Shown here: positions 21,230 to 31,040 of the stretch, in pieces | How positions within the stretch are numbered: position 1 is the first letter of the stretch | Layout: the number at the start of each line of letters is the position of its first letter | Source: Gnetum montanum | Lineage: Eukaryota > Streptophyta > Gnetopsida > Gnetales > Gnetaceae | Direction: 5' to 3' | Length of the DNA stretch: 38,368 nucleotides | Assembly: GCA_015680685.1 (NCBI GenBank) | Contig: MNCI01004165.1 | Coordinates: 122,723 to 161,090 of the forward strand | Made by a program: the position numbers and the translations under genes | The notes under the pieces: generated by a model | Seen by the model: the letters and a program-made list of their open reading frames with translations, nothing else | Told to the model about the DNA's origin: nothing | The model's database searches: none

Positions 21230-21690
21230 AGCTCCTTATGCTTCTAACTTTCCTTGCTTGCAGCACAACTAGTTTCCCTAAAGGCTTATATGACTTTGAT
21301 CTTCAAGTGCATCCTTGAGGATCTTAGGACTATCCTACAAGTCAAATGTGATCATTTTTCCATGGAAATAACTCAAATTTGAAACATTGAATACATAAGA
21401 AAATAAAATATGATTAGAAATATTAATATCATAAGCATTATCATTCACTTTGGTCCTAATCTAAAATGGACCAATCTTCCTTGACTTGAGTTTGGATAAG
21501 TTTATATTCTTTACTCTCTTCTTACCCAAATGGGGATGTACATAATCACTAATATTTAATATCATCTTCTTCTTTCCCAAATTCCTTAGAGCCGCAACTT
21601 CTTTTGCCTTACCTTCAAATTTTATCTTCACTTATGCAACTCTTTCATGCTTTTCACAAAATCTAAACATTGGTACAATCATTAAATTCC
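21230..21690 (-). pseudogene. Ty3/gypsy integrase C-terminal region, minus strand
   Basis: The minus-strand reading gives FEGKAKEVAALRNLGKKK, then DYVHPHLGKKRVKN (the 'GD.V..HL.K.R' block) and LKSRKIGPF. Then come RTKVNDNAYDI and FSYVFNVSNL. These are the ordered blocks of the integrase C-terminal domain in Ty3/gypsy pol. About 120 codons survive with a few stops. It sits directly upstream of the matching polypurine tract and LTR. The rest of this pol is missing to the right, where the reading direction flips. Confidence 0.8.
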
Positions 21691-21739
21691 CTCAAATTAT
21701 CTATTATCCTAGAAGAAAAACCATGGTTTTTCATAGTTT

Positions 21740-23175
21740 TCCTCCTAGGAAGAATGATATGATTCATATGACTTGGCAATAGTACAAAAAAAATGTTCCT
21801 AAAAATGCTACATTAATCTTGCTAAGTAAGCAAGAAGATAAATAAGCATGTGAAGATGTTGTACATGGTCTTTTCATCATTTCAACACTTGCAACAAGTA
21901 AAGAGGATCCTTCAAATGAACTTCCTCTAGCAGTGCAACCCTTAGGATTGGAATTTGCTAATGTTTTTAAGGGAAACTTGGAAGGGCTTCTTCCAATGAG
22001 GTTCATTTAACATCAAACTAATTTTATGCCTAGAGCTACCATCCCAAATGAGAGAGATTTCCACATGACTCCAAATCAAAGGAAGGAGTTGCATAAGAAA
22101 GTGAATTACTCTCTAATGTCTTCATTAAGGAATCCATTTCTCCTTGTACCATTCTAGTTATACTTGTTCCAAAGAAATATATAGATGAGTTGACAATGTA
22201 TATAGATTCTAGGGCTATCAATAGGATTACTATTTAGTATAGATTTTTTATTCCTAGAATGGATGACATTCTTGATGTATGTGCTAATGCTAAAATTTTC
22301 TTCAAGATTGATTTAATGAGTAGCTGTAATCAAATTTGTATTAGATTAGGGGATGAATGAAAAATAGCCTTTAATACATTGTATGGTTTTTAAGAATGGT
22401 TAGTCATGGCATTTGAACTAACTAATGCTCTAGGAACATTCATGAGGCTTATGCATGAAGTTTTGGGGGATCTTATTTGAAAATGTTCTATTGATTTTTT
22501 TAATGATATCTTTGTCTCTAGTTTTAATGAGAAGAAACATGTGCAACACTTGAGATTGGTTTTTTCAAGGTTACATAAAGCCAAATTAGTAATCAATGCC
22601 AAGAAATATTATTTTATGAAGAAGGAAATTGTCTACTTAGATGATGTTATTTTGAAAACCCAAGTCAAAATGTAGCCAAGTATGATCAAGGTAATCAAGG
22701 AGTGGCATTCACCCAAAGATGTGAGGGAGGTAAGATCTTTTCTTAGTTTATTTGGTTTTTATAGAAGGTTTATTCAAAATTTCAATTCTATTGCATGAAC
22801 TATGATTGCCTTGTTTGAAGAAGAATTTAGATTTTGTATGAAATGTAGAGAAGAAAAAATCATTCCAAGCTTTGAAAGAAAAACTTTGTAGTGCTCTAAT
22901 GTTGGCTATGCCAAATTTTCCCAAGCCTTGTACTATAGAGGTGGATGCAAGTGGACTTGAAATTGGAGGTGTGTTATCCCAAGAAGGTATTCCCATTGCA
23001 TTTTTCTTTGAAAAATTAAACGAATCAAGTCAAAAGTATAGTTGAATTCTATCTTTAATGACCTCAAAAAAGTTATTTGAATTACTTGTCATAGTAAAAA
23101 AAAAAAGAACTTTATACTTTGTAATATTTATGCTTTTAATAATTCAAAATATTAATTATAAATTTGGAAATATCT
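21740..23175 (+). pseudogene. Ty3/gypsy reverse transcriptase and RNase H start, plus strand
   Basis: Blocks in order: LAVQPLGLEFANVFKGNLEGLLPM..I.HQ (21930-22020), TPNQRKELHKKV, then SPCTILVILVPKK (22155-22195), DSRAINRITI and RFFIPRMDDILD (22205-22280), FFKIDLMSSCNQI, then FNTLYGF.EWLVMAFELTNALGTFM (22370-22445). The catalytic motif region is FFNDIFV (about 22497), where the usual YFDD has N for the first D. HLRLVFSRLHKAKL, REVRSFLSLFGFYRRFI (22720-22790) and RNase H VDASGLEIGGVLSQEG (22940-22990) follow. Several stops are present, and homology fades by about 23.17 kb. It is a plus-strand fragment next to a minus-strand integrase tail, so it comes from another element or an inversion. Confidence 0.9.
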
Positions 23176-25914
23176 TCTATCTTTACTTGAAGATCCTTAG
23201 ATTATTAGTAGTGATTTAAATATGGTTAAAAATCATTTAGATAAACTTAGTTATCTTCCTTTTAATATGTCTTCTCAAGTAAAAGAAGATTGGTATCATG
23301 GTAGGATTATAGATGGAAAGTCATCTACATTTAGACTTTTAAAATCTTTCAAGGTAGCCTTGTTATATAATGTCTCCTCCACAAGATTCGTCTCTACTAA
23401 TTCTTTGAAGAAATTAATGGTTAACTCTAGGTGTACAATCTTATTCTCAATGCTACAATTTTATAACACTATGTGCACCATGGATGGTGTTAAGTAATTT
23501 GATTCCACCTTGCTCCACTTCTCATACTACACATTCATAGATGTCTTTATTTTTGGAATCTCTATGGTTGTCTACTCAAGCTTGGAAAAGGCTTCAAGAA
23601 ACAACTATGAAACCAGCTCCTTATTCTTACTCTTCATCATGATAGTGACATCCATATTACTAGAGTTATTAAATACCTTAACAAAGGTATGAAGAAGATA
23701 GCCATAAGAAAAATGAGGAGTAGACACTGTATAGTATGATAATGATTGCCCCTTCATCTTCAACTTCAACCTTGATAGCCAATACACATGGATTCCTTCT
23801 TTCATCACAACATAAAGTAAACTTAACAAAGGCCATATAATTTTCATTTTTCCTATCCTAGATAGGAACATGATAAATAATGATATTTGCTAAACCAAAG
23901 AATGATATATGGAGAGGCTTAGAACTTGATAGTTTTATTCTTCATAGTTTGTTGAGTTGTGGATTAATTGGTGATTTACATCCTATGGTAATCCTAGCTT
24001 TCCTTAATGGTATGTCCTTGGTGATCATGGCATGTCCTTGGTGATCATGGCATGTCTTGGTGGTAAGCATCCTCAATGTTTGTAGCTATCTTGGTGGTGT
24101 AATTAGATCTTAGACTCTTCCTTAAGGATTCCATGTTTTGCAGTGATCTTATCAATTTTGTGCAATGCTTTACCTTAGTGGAATTCTAATTCATTTGTAT
24201 GCTAATCATGACCATGGTAATAGGTGGTTCCTAATGTTCATTCATATTTGCAAAAAATTGTGATAATAGATTTATGGCAAGTTCTTGTATGTTGAATTTA
24301 TGATCAACCTTGATACATATGTGAGTCTTGGGTTTTGGTGCCTAGGCTCTTTTTTCCTTAGGTGGATGCAATCTTTAGGATAGTGTTGTAGGTCACGAAA
24401 TGATGGTCCATCCCTATATAAATTTTAGTTCAATTTCTTTGATTTTTGGCTTCTCTTAGAGGCCCTACTTAGATTTTCTCAATAGATGGATTCAATGCTT
24501 AAGGCAAAGCCCTCATGACTTGGAGCATTTGGCTCAATTTGGGTCATGGTGTATGGATCTCTTCTCTCAGTAACACTAGATGTTTAGCACACATATCTCT
24601 AGAGGTGTGATGGTATTGATAGTGTTCAATTTTTACAATTTGATTCTCTAGTTTGATGACAAGGCCTATTTTTTCTAATTTGTAGATTCCTCATTTGTAT
24701 TCAAATTGTGATTGAATCAGTTGAGACAGTAGTTCCTCTTAGTGTACAAGATGAACATTATGTTTGGGCTCAATCCAAGCGTTAGTCCTGAGTGCAAGAA
24801 CTCCTGGGATTCCTAACAAAAATAGGGAATGATTATAGTGCCTAAATGCAAGAATTACTTTATACGGACAATTATTGAAGTGGTCTTGAGACCTTTGCAA
24901 ATTTTTAAGTAAGGTGTTATTCAATGAAATATCTTATGATTTTCTTGTTCTAGAAGGACTTTTTCAATTTTTCCTCAAGAACCTTCTAGTGAACCTCCCC
25001 TATTGCAAATCTTATGCAAATTGGTAGCGGAAGATAGAGGTTAGATTATTGGTGTTGGTTATTGCTCCTTTTATATTCTACCAAAATTGCTAAAGAACTT
25101 AGTTCTCTTGGCAACTATTTAATGATAGATGTCACTTCCAATTTGGACACATATCTTATTAAAAAAAATAGGTAGAGTTGAGCTCTAGTCCATCTCCAAT
25201 GTATTAAGTATTTGGACATGTATATTTTGAATTGACAAACAAGGCTTCATGGGATGAAATGTAAGTATTCCTTATGATAGCTTCGGTGATGAACACTTTA
25301 GCACCTCACTATTGATCCTTGATGTTACAGAGAATGTTGATGAGACTTATGACTTCATGTATTTCCATAATAGATTGTGGCTATGTTTTCTTCGTAACCT
25401 TGCTTGGCCTATATGATGGGTATGATGCATATTAGATGGTGGACTCAATTTAAGGGAGAAATGTCATAATGAGGATTGCTCTAGTTTAACAAAAACATAA
25501 ATTCGATATGATTAGTTTTGGTGCTTAGATGTTCCTACATTTGTAAGAGATACATATTAAGGGAACTTAGATTTTTCCCAAGGATTTGTAATGATGTTTG
25601 TCCTTAAAGAAATTCTATGTGCTTCCCCTTGATGTAAGTTACTAAAGAATGATGCTTGTCTCACTTCCTTTAATAAGGAGATCATGAGGTATTAGCAAAT
25701 GTTAACTAATTCTTCCTCTAGATGGATGTTAAAGTTATGTTGGATGATGTGGAAAGAGGACTATCTTATGATTGGGTTCCCTAACCATCTTTCACTTACA
25801 TCAACATTTAAGGAAATAACCTCAATGTTGAGCATACTTGATAGTTTCAAATGATAGAAAGTATATGGGATGGCTTGAATGCATCATGGAGAAGCTATTT
25901 AAGAAAATGTTGGA
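23176..25914. other. Unidentified region
   Basis: About 2.7 kb that I cannot assign. The plus-strand frame at 23222-23497 and the minus-strand frame at 23605-23871 are the longest open pieces. In a shifted minus frame, 23.8 kb reads ENYMAFVKFTLCCDERRN, which I do not recognise. No RT, integrase, LTR termini or transposase motif was seen. The right end adjoins the truncated gag at about 25.92 kb. Confidence 0.4.
24012..24060. repeat. Short tandem repeat, 20-bp unit, about 2.5 copies
   Basis: ATGTCCTTGGTGATCATGGC at 24012 recurs exactly at 24032, and a partial, one-base-shorter copy starts at 24052. Confidence 0.9.
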
Positions 25915-26406
25915 TTTTCTACATTGCCTTGGATATTGGTCACTTGGAGGTTGGTTCTAGATGACTAACTGGAGGATCTGCGACCCCAGGTGAAGTTCGG
26001 TCGAATGAGTATCATGAAATATGGGATCTCCATCATCTTGCGGCCCCTACGAGAATAATGGGTTACTGAAGTGTTTCCCCTTCTATTGTTCATATCTCTC
26101 AGCCTGCTATTGATCTCTTGTCCATTGAGCTTTCATGGGACAATAGTCACGGAAGTCATGGTCCTCCATGACATACTCTGCCACTCGATCCTAGATGTCC
26201 ATTCTGCCTAGATTGTGGTACAGCATCGTAGGAGCTACTCGGTTGGGCGGTAGCACGATGCTACTCTCCATGTCCCACCATCAAAGATGTTCATCCTGAT
26301 GTAGGATGAATGTGAAATCAGGGGCATATTCATTGGGATGTTTATATACCACCCAACATTCTTGCGGCACCAGTGGTTCAAATGCATCTCTCCTGTGAGA
26401 AGACAT
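25915..26406 (-). pseudogene. Truncated Athila-like gag N-terminus (second copy of the element start)
   Basis: On the minus strand an ATG at 26406 opens with MSSHRRDAFEPLVPQECW, resembling the gag start of the old element at 11899. Positions 25941-26094 align base for base with 38215-38368 over 154 bp, with 10 differences, nine of them transitions. The frame has stops, and homology ends near 25915, where unrelated sequence begins. It therefore starts a second, truncated internal region located downstream of the LTR at 26575-27496. Confidence 0.8.
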
Positions 26407-26555
26407 GTTGGATGTTAGATAAGCCATATTATCGGTGTACACTATAATTAACTTTAAATTCGCGTAGTGTGCAAAGATAATTCTATCCTAGGTTCGATCC
26501 AATGACTTAAATGATAATTTCACTAAAGTCAGATGACGCATGTAAGACTAACAAG
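26407..26555 (-). other. Untranslated leader between primer-binding site and gag
   Basis: A 149-bp non-coding stretch on the minus strand between the primer-binding site and the gag ATG. The old copy has 93 bp in the same place. Confidence 0.6.
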
Positions 26556-26573
26556 TCCCTGGCAACGGCACCA
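26556..26573 (-). promoter_or_regulatory. Primer-binding site (tRNA-Asp type)
   Basis: The minus strand reads TGGTGCCGTTGCCAGGGA one base after the LTR end. It differs from TGGCGCCGTTGCCGGGGA at two positions. It marks the LTR at 26575-27496 as a 5' LTR for the sequence to its left. Confidence 0.85.
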
Positions 26574-27364
26574 ATGATGAGCACCTAGGTATCCCTATGC
26601 CCAACCATATGAATACGAGCCTTCATGCGCGATCTGGTCGATATCTGTAGACTGTAAGCACTTAACATGCACTAGAGTTCTAACCAGTGAAACCTTGGGT
26701 TAGAACGGTCGTTGTCATCCTAATCTCACTTGTAAAGTTCTATTGTGATGGTTAAGTGAGACGAAGGCTAATGATTTTTATATCTTTTTAATTATCTTTT
26801 TTGGTGACTAAGTGAGGTATGGAAGTAATGAATAAACTATTATCTAATCGCTAATTATCCTAGTGTATATGCTAACTACTCCTAGCATAAGCATCCAGTC
26901 CCATCCTTCAAGCATGTTCTGAGCATGTCCTAACACTACTGGGCTACCAGACGTTAAGCATCGCTAGGTTTACCAAGTGTTTGGATTACGTTCGAGATGG
27001 TCGTACTTATGTCTTTTACAAACTACGAATGAACACTAACGATTGAAACTATAATAATGAATACATAAACAATTGACGAGTAACTAATAAAACATAAACA
27101 ACTGATTAATAAAGCATAAACATCTTAAACTATTGAATGCATGAAACAACTAAGTCCAAATGCTGCAAGGATTGCATGAACAGTTCGTCTTTATTGCCGT
27201 CATGCCAATGGGCTCAGATACATCAATGCTCGAATAAAGATTCGATCGCTTTTCATACACTTGCTGCAGACACTTGGAAAATATTCTATCTCTTGCTGGA
27301 GAAAATTGCAAGAGCTTCACTATCACTACTTAAAAAGATGCCTAAATGAGGCGGAAGACCCTCA

Positions 27365-27372
27365 TATTTATA
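27365..27372 (-). promoter_or_regulatory. TATA box of LTR U3
   Basis: TATAAATA on the minus strand, 124 bp from the LTR start, preceded by the palindromic module array at 27390-27462. Confidence 0.75.
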
Positions 27373-27389
27373 GATCCAAGAAGGGTGTT

Positions 27390-27462
27390 GCGTATATGGG
27401 GCCTCGTCGATGTGGGGTGGCTGCGTCGACGGGGCCGCATCGACGCGGTCGCGTATACGCAG
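27390..27462 (-). promoter_or_regulatory. U3 array of CpG-rich palindromic modules
   Basis: Within 73 bp there are GCGTATACGC (27451-27460), ATCGACGC, CTGCGTCGACGGGGCCGC (27421-27438, written on the plus strand), a CGTCGATG copy (27405-27412) and CGTATATG (27391-27398). GTCGAC and CGTATACG are self-complementary. Such repeated sites upstream of a TATA box are good candidates for transcription-factor binding. Eighteen bases are identical to the internal array at 30976-30993. Confidence 0.6.
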
Positions 27463-27496
27463 CCCAGTTGACATAGTGAATTTTGACACTTCATCA

Positions 27497-27507
27497 TACC
27501 CCCACGA
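27497..27507 (-). other. Polypurine tract
   Basis: The minus strand reads TCGTGGGGGTA directly before the LTR start TGATGAAG. It defines the LTR at 26575-27496 as the 3' LTR of the element to its right. Confidence 0.7.
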
Positions 27508-27651
27508 CTGAACAAAAACCGGTCCTCAAGTTACTTTACAATTTGGAAGGTATGGATTCTTATTTACAGCACACATAACTTAAACACAAAAATGACACAC
27601 ATATGACCTAACATGAATTTATCAAATGCCCGGGTAACAGAGAAGGACAAA

Positions 27652-30589
27652 TTACAAAAAATGACGATGTTCATAGACAAAATTGAACACCTCGCTAATC
27701 CTAGAGTCTTTGTGGTGTAAGAAGATGTTCAAAATTGCTGGAGGAGGTCACATCGTCCCTGGGGACAGTGGTTCTGATGGACATTGTCTAGCCTCTGGCC
27801 CATGTGTTGGTGGCAACACGGATGTTGGTAACCCTGCGGCAGCTGCAACTTCCAAAAATTACTGGAATACCTCCAGGAGAGCCCTCATTTTCTCTTCTTT
27901 GCTTTTGGGGTTGTTCACGGTCCAGGTAGCTTCTCCAATGTGTGCTAGAACTGGAATTTCCCAAGGCCAAGGCAACGCTGGGATGAGTTCTTTCAAATTG
28001 ACAAACCAGGCTACGAACTATTTGTGTTCGATATCGAATGCTAGAATTGATGCTTGCAATTACTAGTAGTCACTCATTCTTTAGGCTAGGTCCTCCACAA
28101 TAGTATGTTGGCCGTCAAATCTTGTACGGAGGACCTCGAGTTTCGTGTTTACTATTACCAGCTTCTGTTTTGTTTCCTTGTGTGCCTGGAACTCACCCTC
28201 ATATAGAGAATACGAGGTGGCCACTTGTTTCTCTAGCTCTGATCACAGTCTCCCAGCTGTGAGCATAGCCAAGTTTGCATACCGAAGGTTGGCTAACTCC
28301 ATGTATTTTGCCATTTCTTCAATTTGTAGCTCCTTTAGGCGAATTTCTGCTTTTTTGTAGGTGTTCAATCCATTAAAAGATGGATGGCCATACATTACCT
28401 CCTTCTCTAAGCTGCTGGAGCACTTGGTTCATCTGGGCCTTAGCGACATGAATGTGCTTCTCGTTCACCTCTTTCTGCAATCCCACTTTGTCCCTGTAAT
28501 GATTTTCGACTCTTTCAAACTTTAGGGCCTCATTCTTCCAAGCGGCAATTTCGATTGCAAACTTCTATCATAATGCCCGAACCTCCTCCATTGACAGATT
28601 CCGATTCTTAGCAGCCAACCTTCTCATATCAGCATTTACCCTAGCTAGCTCTTCCTATTATTGGTGGATGAAATCTTTCATGTGCTCATTCTTTGTACCA
28701 ACATTGTGTAGGCGATGAACTTCAACGGTCAGCTGCATGTTCTCCTGGCGAACCTCGGCCAAGTCTTTCTCTAAATGATACGCTCGAGCATCTGCTATGG
28801 CCTTATCTAGGATCGCCGTCTCCCTTTCATCCTTAACAACCTGAAGTTTAAGTTGAAGCTGTTGGAAAGCTTCATCTCTGGTGATTTTGAGGTCGAGGAT
28901 GGCTGGGTTGGCAAGCTGGGCCCTTAATTGGGAAACCTCCATTGTCAAGCACTGACAAGAAGCTTGAGTAGCCTCCAATTACCCTTCCAAAAAAATCTTT
29001 TACCCTTTGCTGATAATAGCTTCGACTGGGTTGCAGTGATGTTGTCAGGAAGATCGAAGACATCCAGAAGCGGTTGCCCGGTTCCTATTAATCGGTCCAA
29101 TGTTTCTTCATGTTGGACTGCATCCATCTTGCTATGTGAAGTTCCAGCAGACATCTGTACATATTGGAGTCCATGGATGTCTAGTACAGGTGCTACCGGT
29201 TCATTGAGAGTGGTAGCAATGGTATCAGCAACCACTTCGGCCGTAACTTCTTTTCCCTGGTGCTGCATCACCAGGACCATCGCACCCTCACCATTCTCCA
29301 AGCATACCTAGAAGGTAGCAGCATTCCATGAGATTTCAGGGAATAACTGCTAAGTTGTAGTTAATACATCTCGGATGCGTAGATCTGTTCTAGTTGGAAT
29401 GGGCACTCGGGCAGGAAAAAATGTTGACCTTGCCCTTTCAAGAAAGTTGATTGATTGCACCACTTGCTCCAGGTGACTCATTACAAGGTGATAGACCGAA
29501 GGATCATCTCCTCCACCGGTTCTGCCAGATTTCTCTCATTGATTTGAGAGCATTTCCTGGATCTCATGGATGTATGTTGCTATTGTTTGTGAGCCCGACT
29601 GGGTTGTTTGCATAGGTGGTGGAGGCGGTTTCTGCTCTTCCTCTGTTTGTGTGGTGGCAGGCATTTTTTCTTTCATCATTTCTCGCCACAAGGAAATTGG
29701 GATGCGTCGGATGATATCATTAGAGTACCGTGCTATCCCTGCCTGTTTGCATAGCTTTCGGATTAGGCAAGGAAAAGGGAGAGCACATCTTCCACGTTCA
29801 TTCTCTATGAACCTCTTGTCAATTTCCAAAAAAAATAGCTGCGAAAGGCTCATGGGAAATTTTCCACTCAAGGCGACACACGCACAAGTGGAGAAGGTAG
29901 TGATTTTGCTGGGTCTCACCATTGGATTCGGATGGTATGATGCTACCTTTGAATAGACTCTCTCTATCATGGTCAAGGAGCCGAAATCCTTGCGCTCTAC
30001 CCCATAGCACCATTGGATCCATTGTGCCTTTACCCCTGGATCAACCTACTTAGTAATTTCCACCACATCTGCCCTAGTTTCGGGCAACCCCATAGCTTGC
30101 GCTATTGCATCTGAAGAGGAAGAGACATATATGTCCTTGATTCTTACTCTTGACCCTAGCTGTCGATTTGTCCAGAAGAGGTATGTTTCTCCTAAGTACC
30201 ATTCACCATTGGTTGTGATGACTGGCCACATCGAAGAGCTATGCAATTGAAGTCTCACATATTCTGGAGCGTTCTCGAGGAATGCCACAAAATTTAACTC
30301 TTAGAGGATTGTCCGTTGCACCTCGCGTGGCATGATAGCATCAAGGCAGGCTTGGGTTAGTGTGACCTCAAGCCGCGGTGCTATCCTAGGCGTATCATCC
30401 CCTAGCGATTGCACGCCAGGAATCTCCTTTTTAGGAATCTGGTGGACAGATTCCACGTCAGGTTGTTTGTGGAAGGGTCCAATTGCATGAGAACCCTCCG
30501 CATACTCTGGTGGTTGCACTCCTTGTCCCCTTCCCATACATGGGCACTTGTCCCTTGGTTTTGATGGTCCTTTGTCCCTTGGGTGCCAT
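27652..30589 (-). pseudogene. Env-position ORF of the Athila-like element: conserved plant-transposon domain plus long coiled coil
   Basis: The minus strand begins with an ATG at 30589, immediately after a CAG splice-acceptor-like site. The N-terminus is basic (MAPKGQRTIKTKGQVP). After a frameshift comes IPKKEIPGVQSL (about 30435), then FVAFLENAPEYVRLQL, FWTNRQLGSRVRIKDIYVS and AIAQAMGLPE (30290-30080), the part resembling the 'putative plant transposon protein' domain. IERVYSKVASYHPN, LSLSQLFFLEIDKRFIEN-like and LPFPCLIRKLCKQAGI follow (29960-29740), then a Q/P/T-rich linker (29660-29580). The rest (about 29000-28200) is heptad-rich coiled coil. The tail ends at a TAA near 27652. Intact it would be about 950-1000 residues; it has several frameshifts and stops. 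No signal peptide or transmembrane segment is evident, so a viral-type envelope role is doubtful. Its function is unknown. Confidence 0.7.
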
Positions 30590-30811
30590 CTGAAACAAAC
30601 ATAACCATTCGTTAGACCATTTAAAAGTAGTCTAAAATGGTCTGTATATACCTTTTTCAGCTTGACCAAGTTATGTTAATGGCACAGGCACACTGTTAAG
30701 TCTCCTGAAGTGTTAAGTTAGGAGTTAGGGCCAAAGGTTTTGTAATTAACAACTAATTAATTAATTAATTAATTACACAAGGGCACCACCTCCCCATGAC
30801 TAAGTGCATAC
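30590..30811 (-). other. Predicted 222-nt intron in the 5' leader of the env-position ORF
   Basis: On the minus strand GAG|GTATGCA (donor, intron starts at 30811) and TTTGTTTCAG|ATGG (acceptor, intron ends at 30590) both fit plant splice consensus. The interior is T/A-rich with an (AATT) run. The acceptor is directly followed by the ORF's ATG. The prediction is by eye; the acceptor could instead serve a longer intron starting in the LTR leader. Confidence 0.5.
30748..30775. repeat. (AATT)n microsatellite
   Basis: About six AATT units in a row inside the predicted intron. Confidence 0.9.
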
Positions 30812-30935
30812 CTCTAGGTTGCATAAAAGGGAGAAGACAGGTTGATGCAGACATGCGATGGAATGTAGGCGCGTTGGGAAGGGTTAGGAAGAAAAAAAGG
30901 TAAAAATTCTCCTCAATTTGGACTCCAAATGATGA
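30812..30935 (-). other. Predicted untranslated first exon of the env-position transcript
   Basis: It lies between an expected start about 25-30 bp downstream of the TATA box at 30964-30957 and the donor site at 30812. The sequence is C/T-rich (CTTTTTTTCTTCCTAACCC on the minus strand). It contains an ATG with no long frame. This is inference from spacing only. Confidence 0.35.
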
Positions 30936-30956
30936 AAAATACAAAGTGGGCTGGGG

Positions 30957-31040
30957 TATTTATAGGGGTTGGGCACTGCGTCGACGGGGCCGCGTATACA
31001 CAGTGGCTACGTATACAAGGCCCCGTATACGCAGCACTGT
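30957..31040 (-). promoter_or_regulatory. Internal U3-like promoter upstream of the env-position ORF
   Basis: On the minus strand a module array (31034-30976) leads into TATAAATA (30964-30957). The array shares CTGCGTCGACGGGGCCGC (18 bases, plus-strand writing, 30976-30993) exactly with the LTR U3 at 27421-27438, and CGTATACGCAG (31024-31034) with 27452-27462. The order is the same in both: CGTATACG, then GTCGACG, then TATA. The flanks (GTTCAC/GTTGAC) are also similar. It is well placed to drive a separate transcript of the ORF to its left. Confidence 0.6.

Larger units (their letters stand above)
26575..27496 (-). mobile_element. Athila-like LTR, 922 bp, shared by two tandem internal regions
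   Basis: On the minus strand it runs from TGATGAAG (27496) to GTGCTCATCA (26575). Its 5' side has a polypurine tract (27497-27507) and the end of the env-position ORF. Its 3' side has a primer-binding site and gag start. U3 is only about 125 bp and consists of palindromic GC-rich modules (GTCGACG, CGTATACG, ATCGACG), then TATAAATA. U5 matches the other LTRs of the family, including the CCCAGTAGTGTTA block (near 26945 on this strand). Confidence 0.9.
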
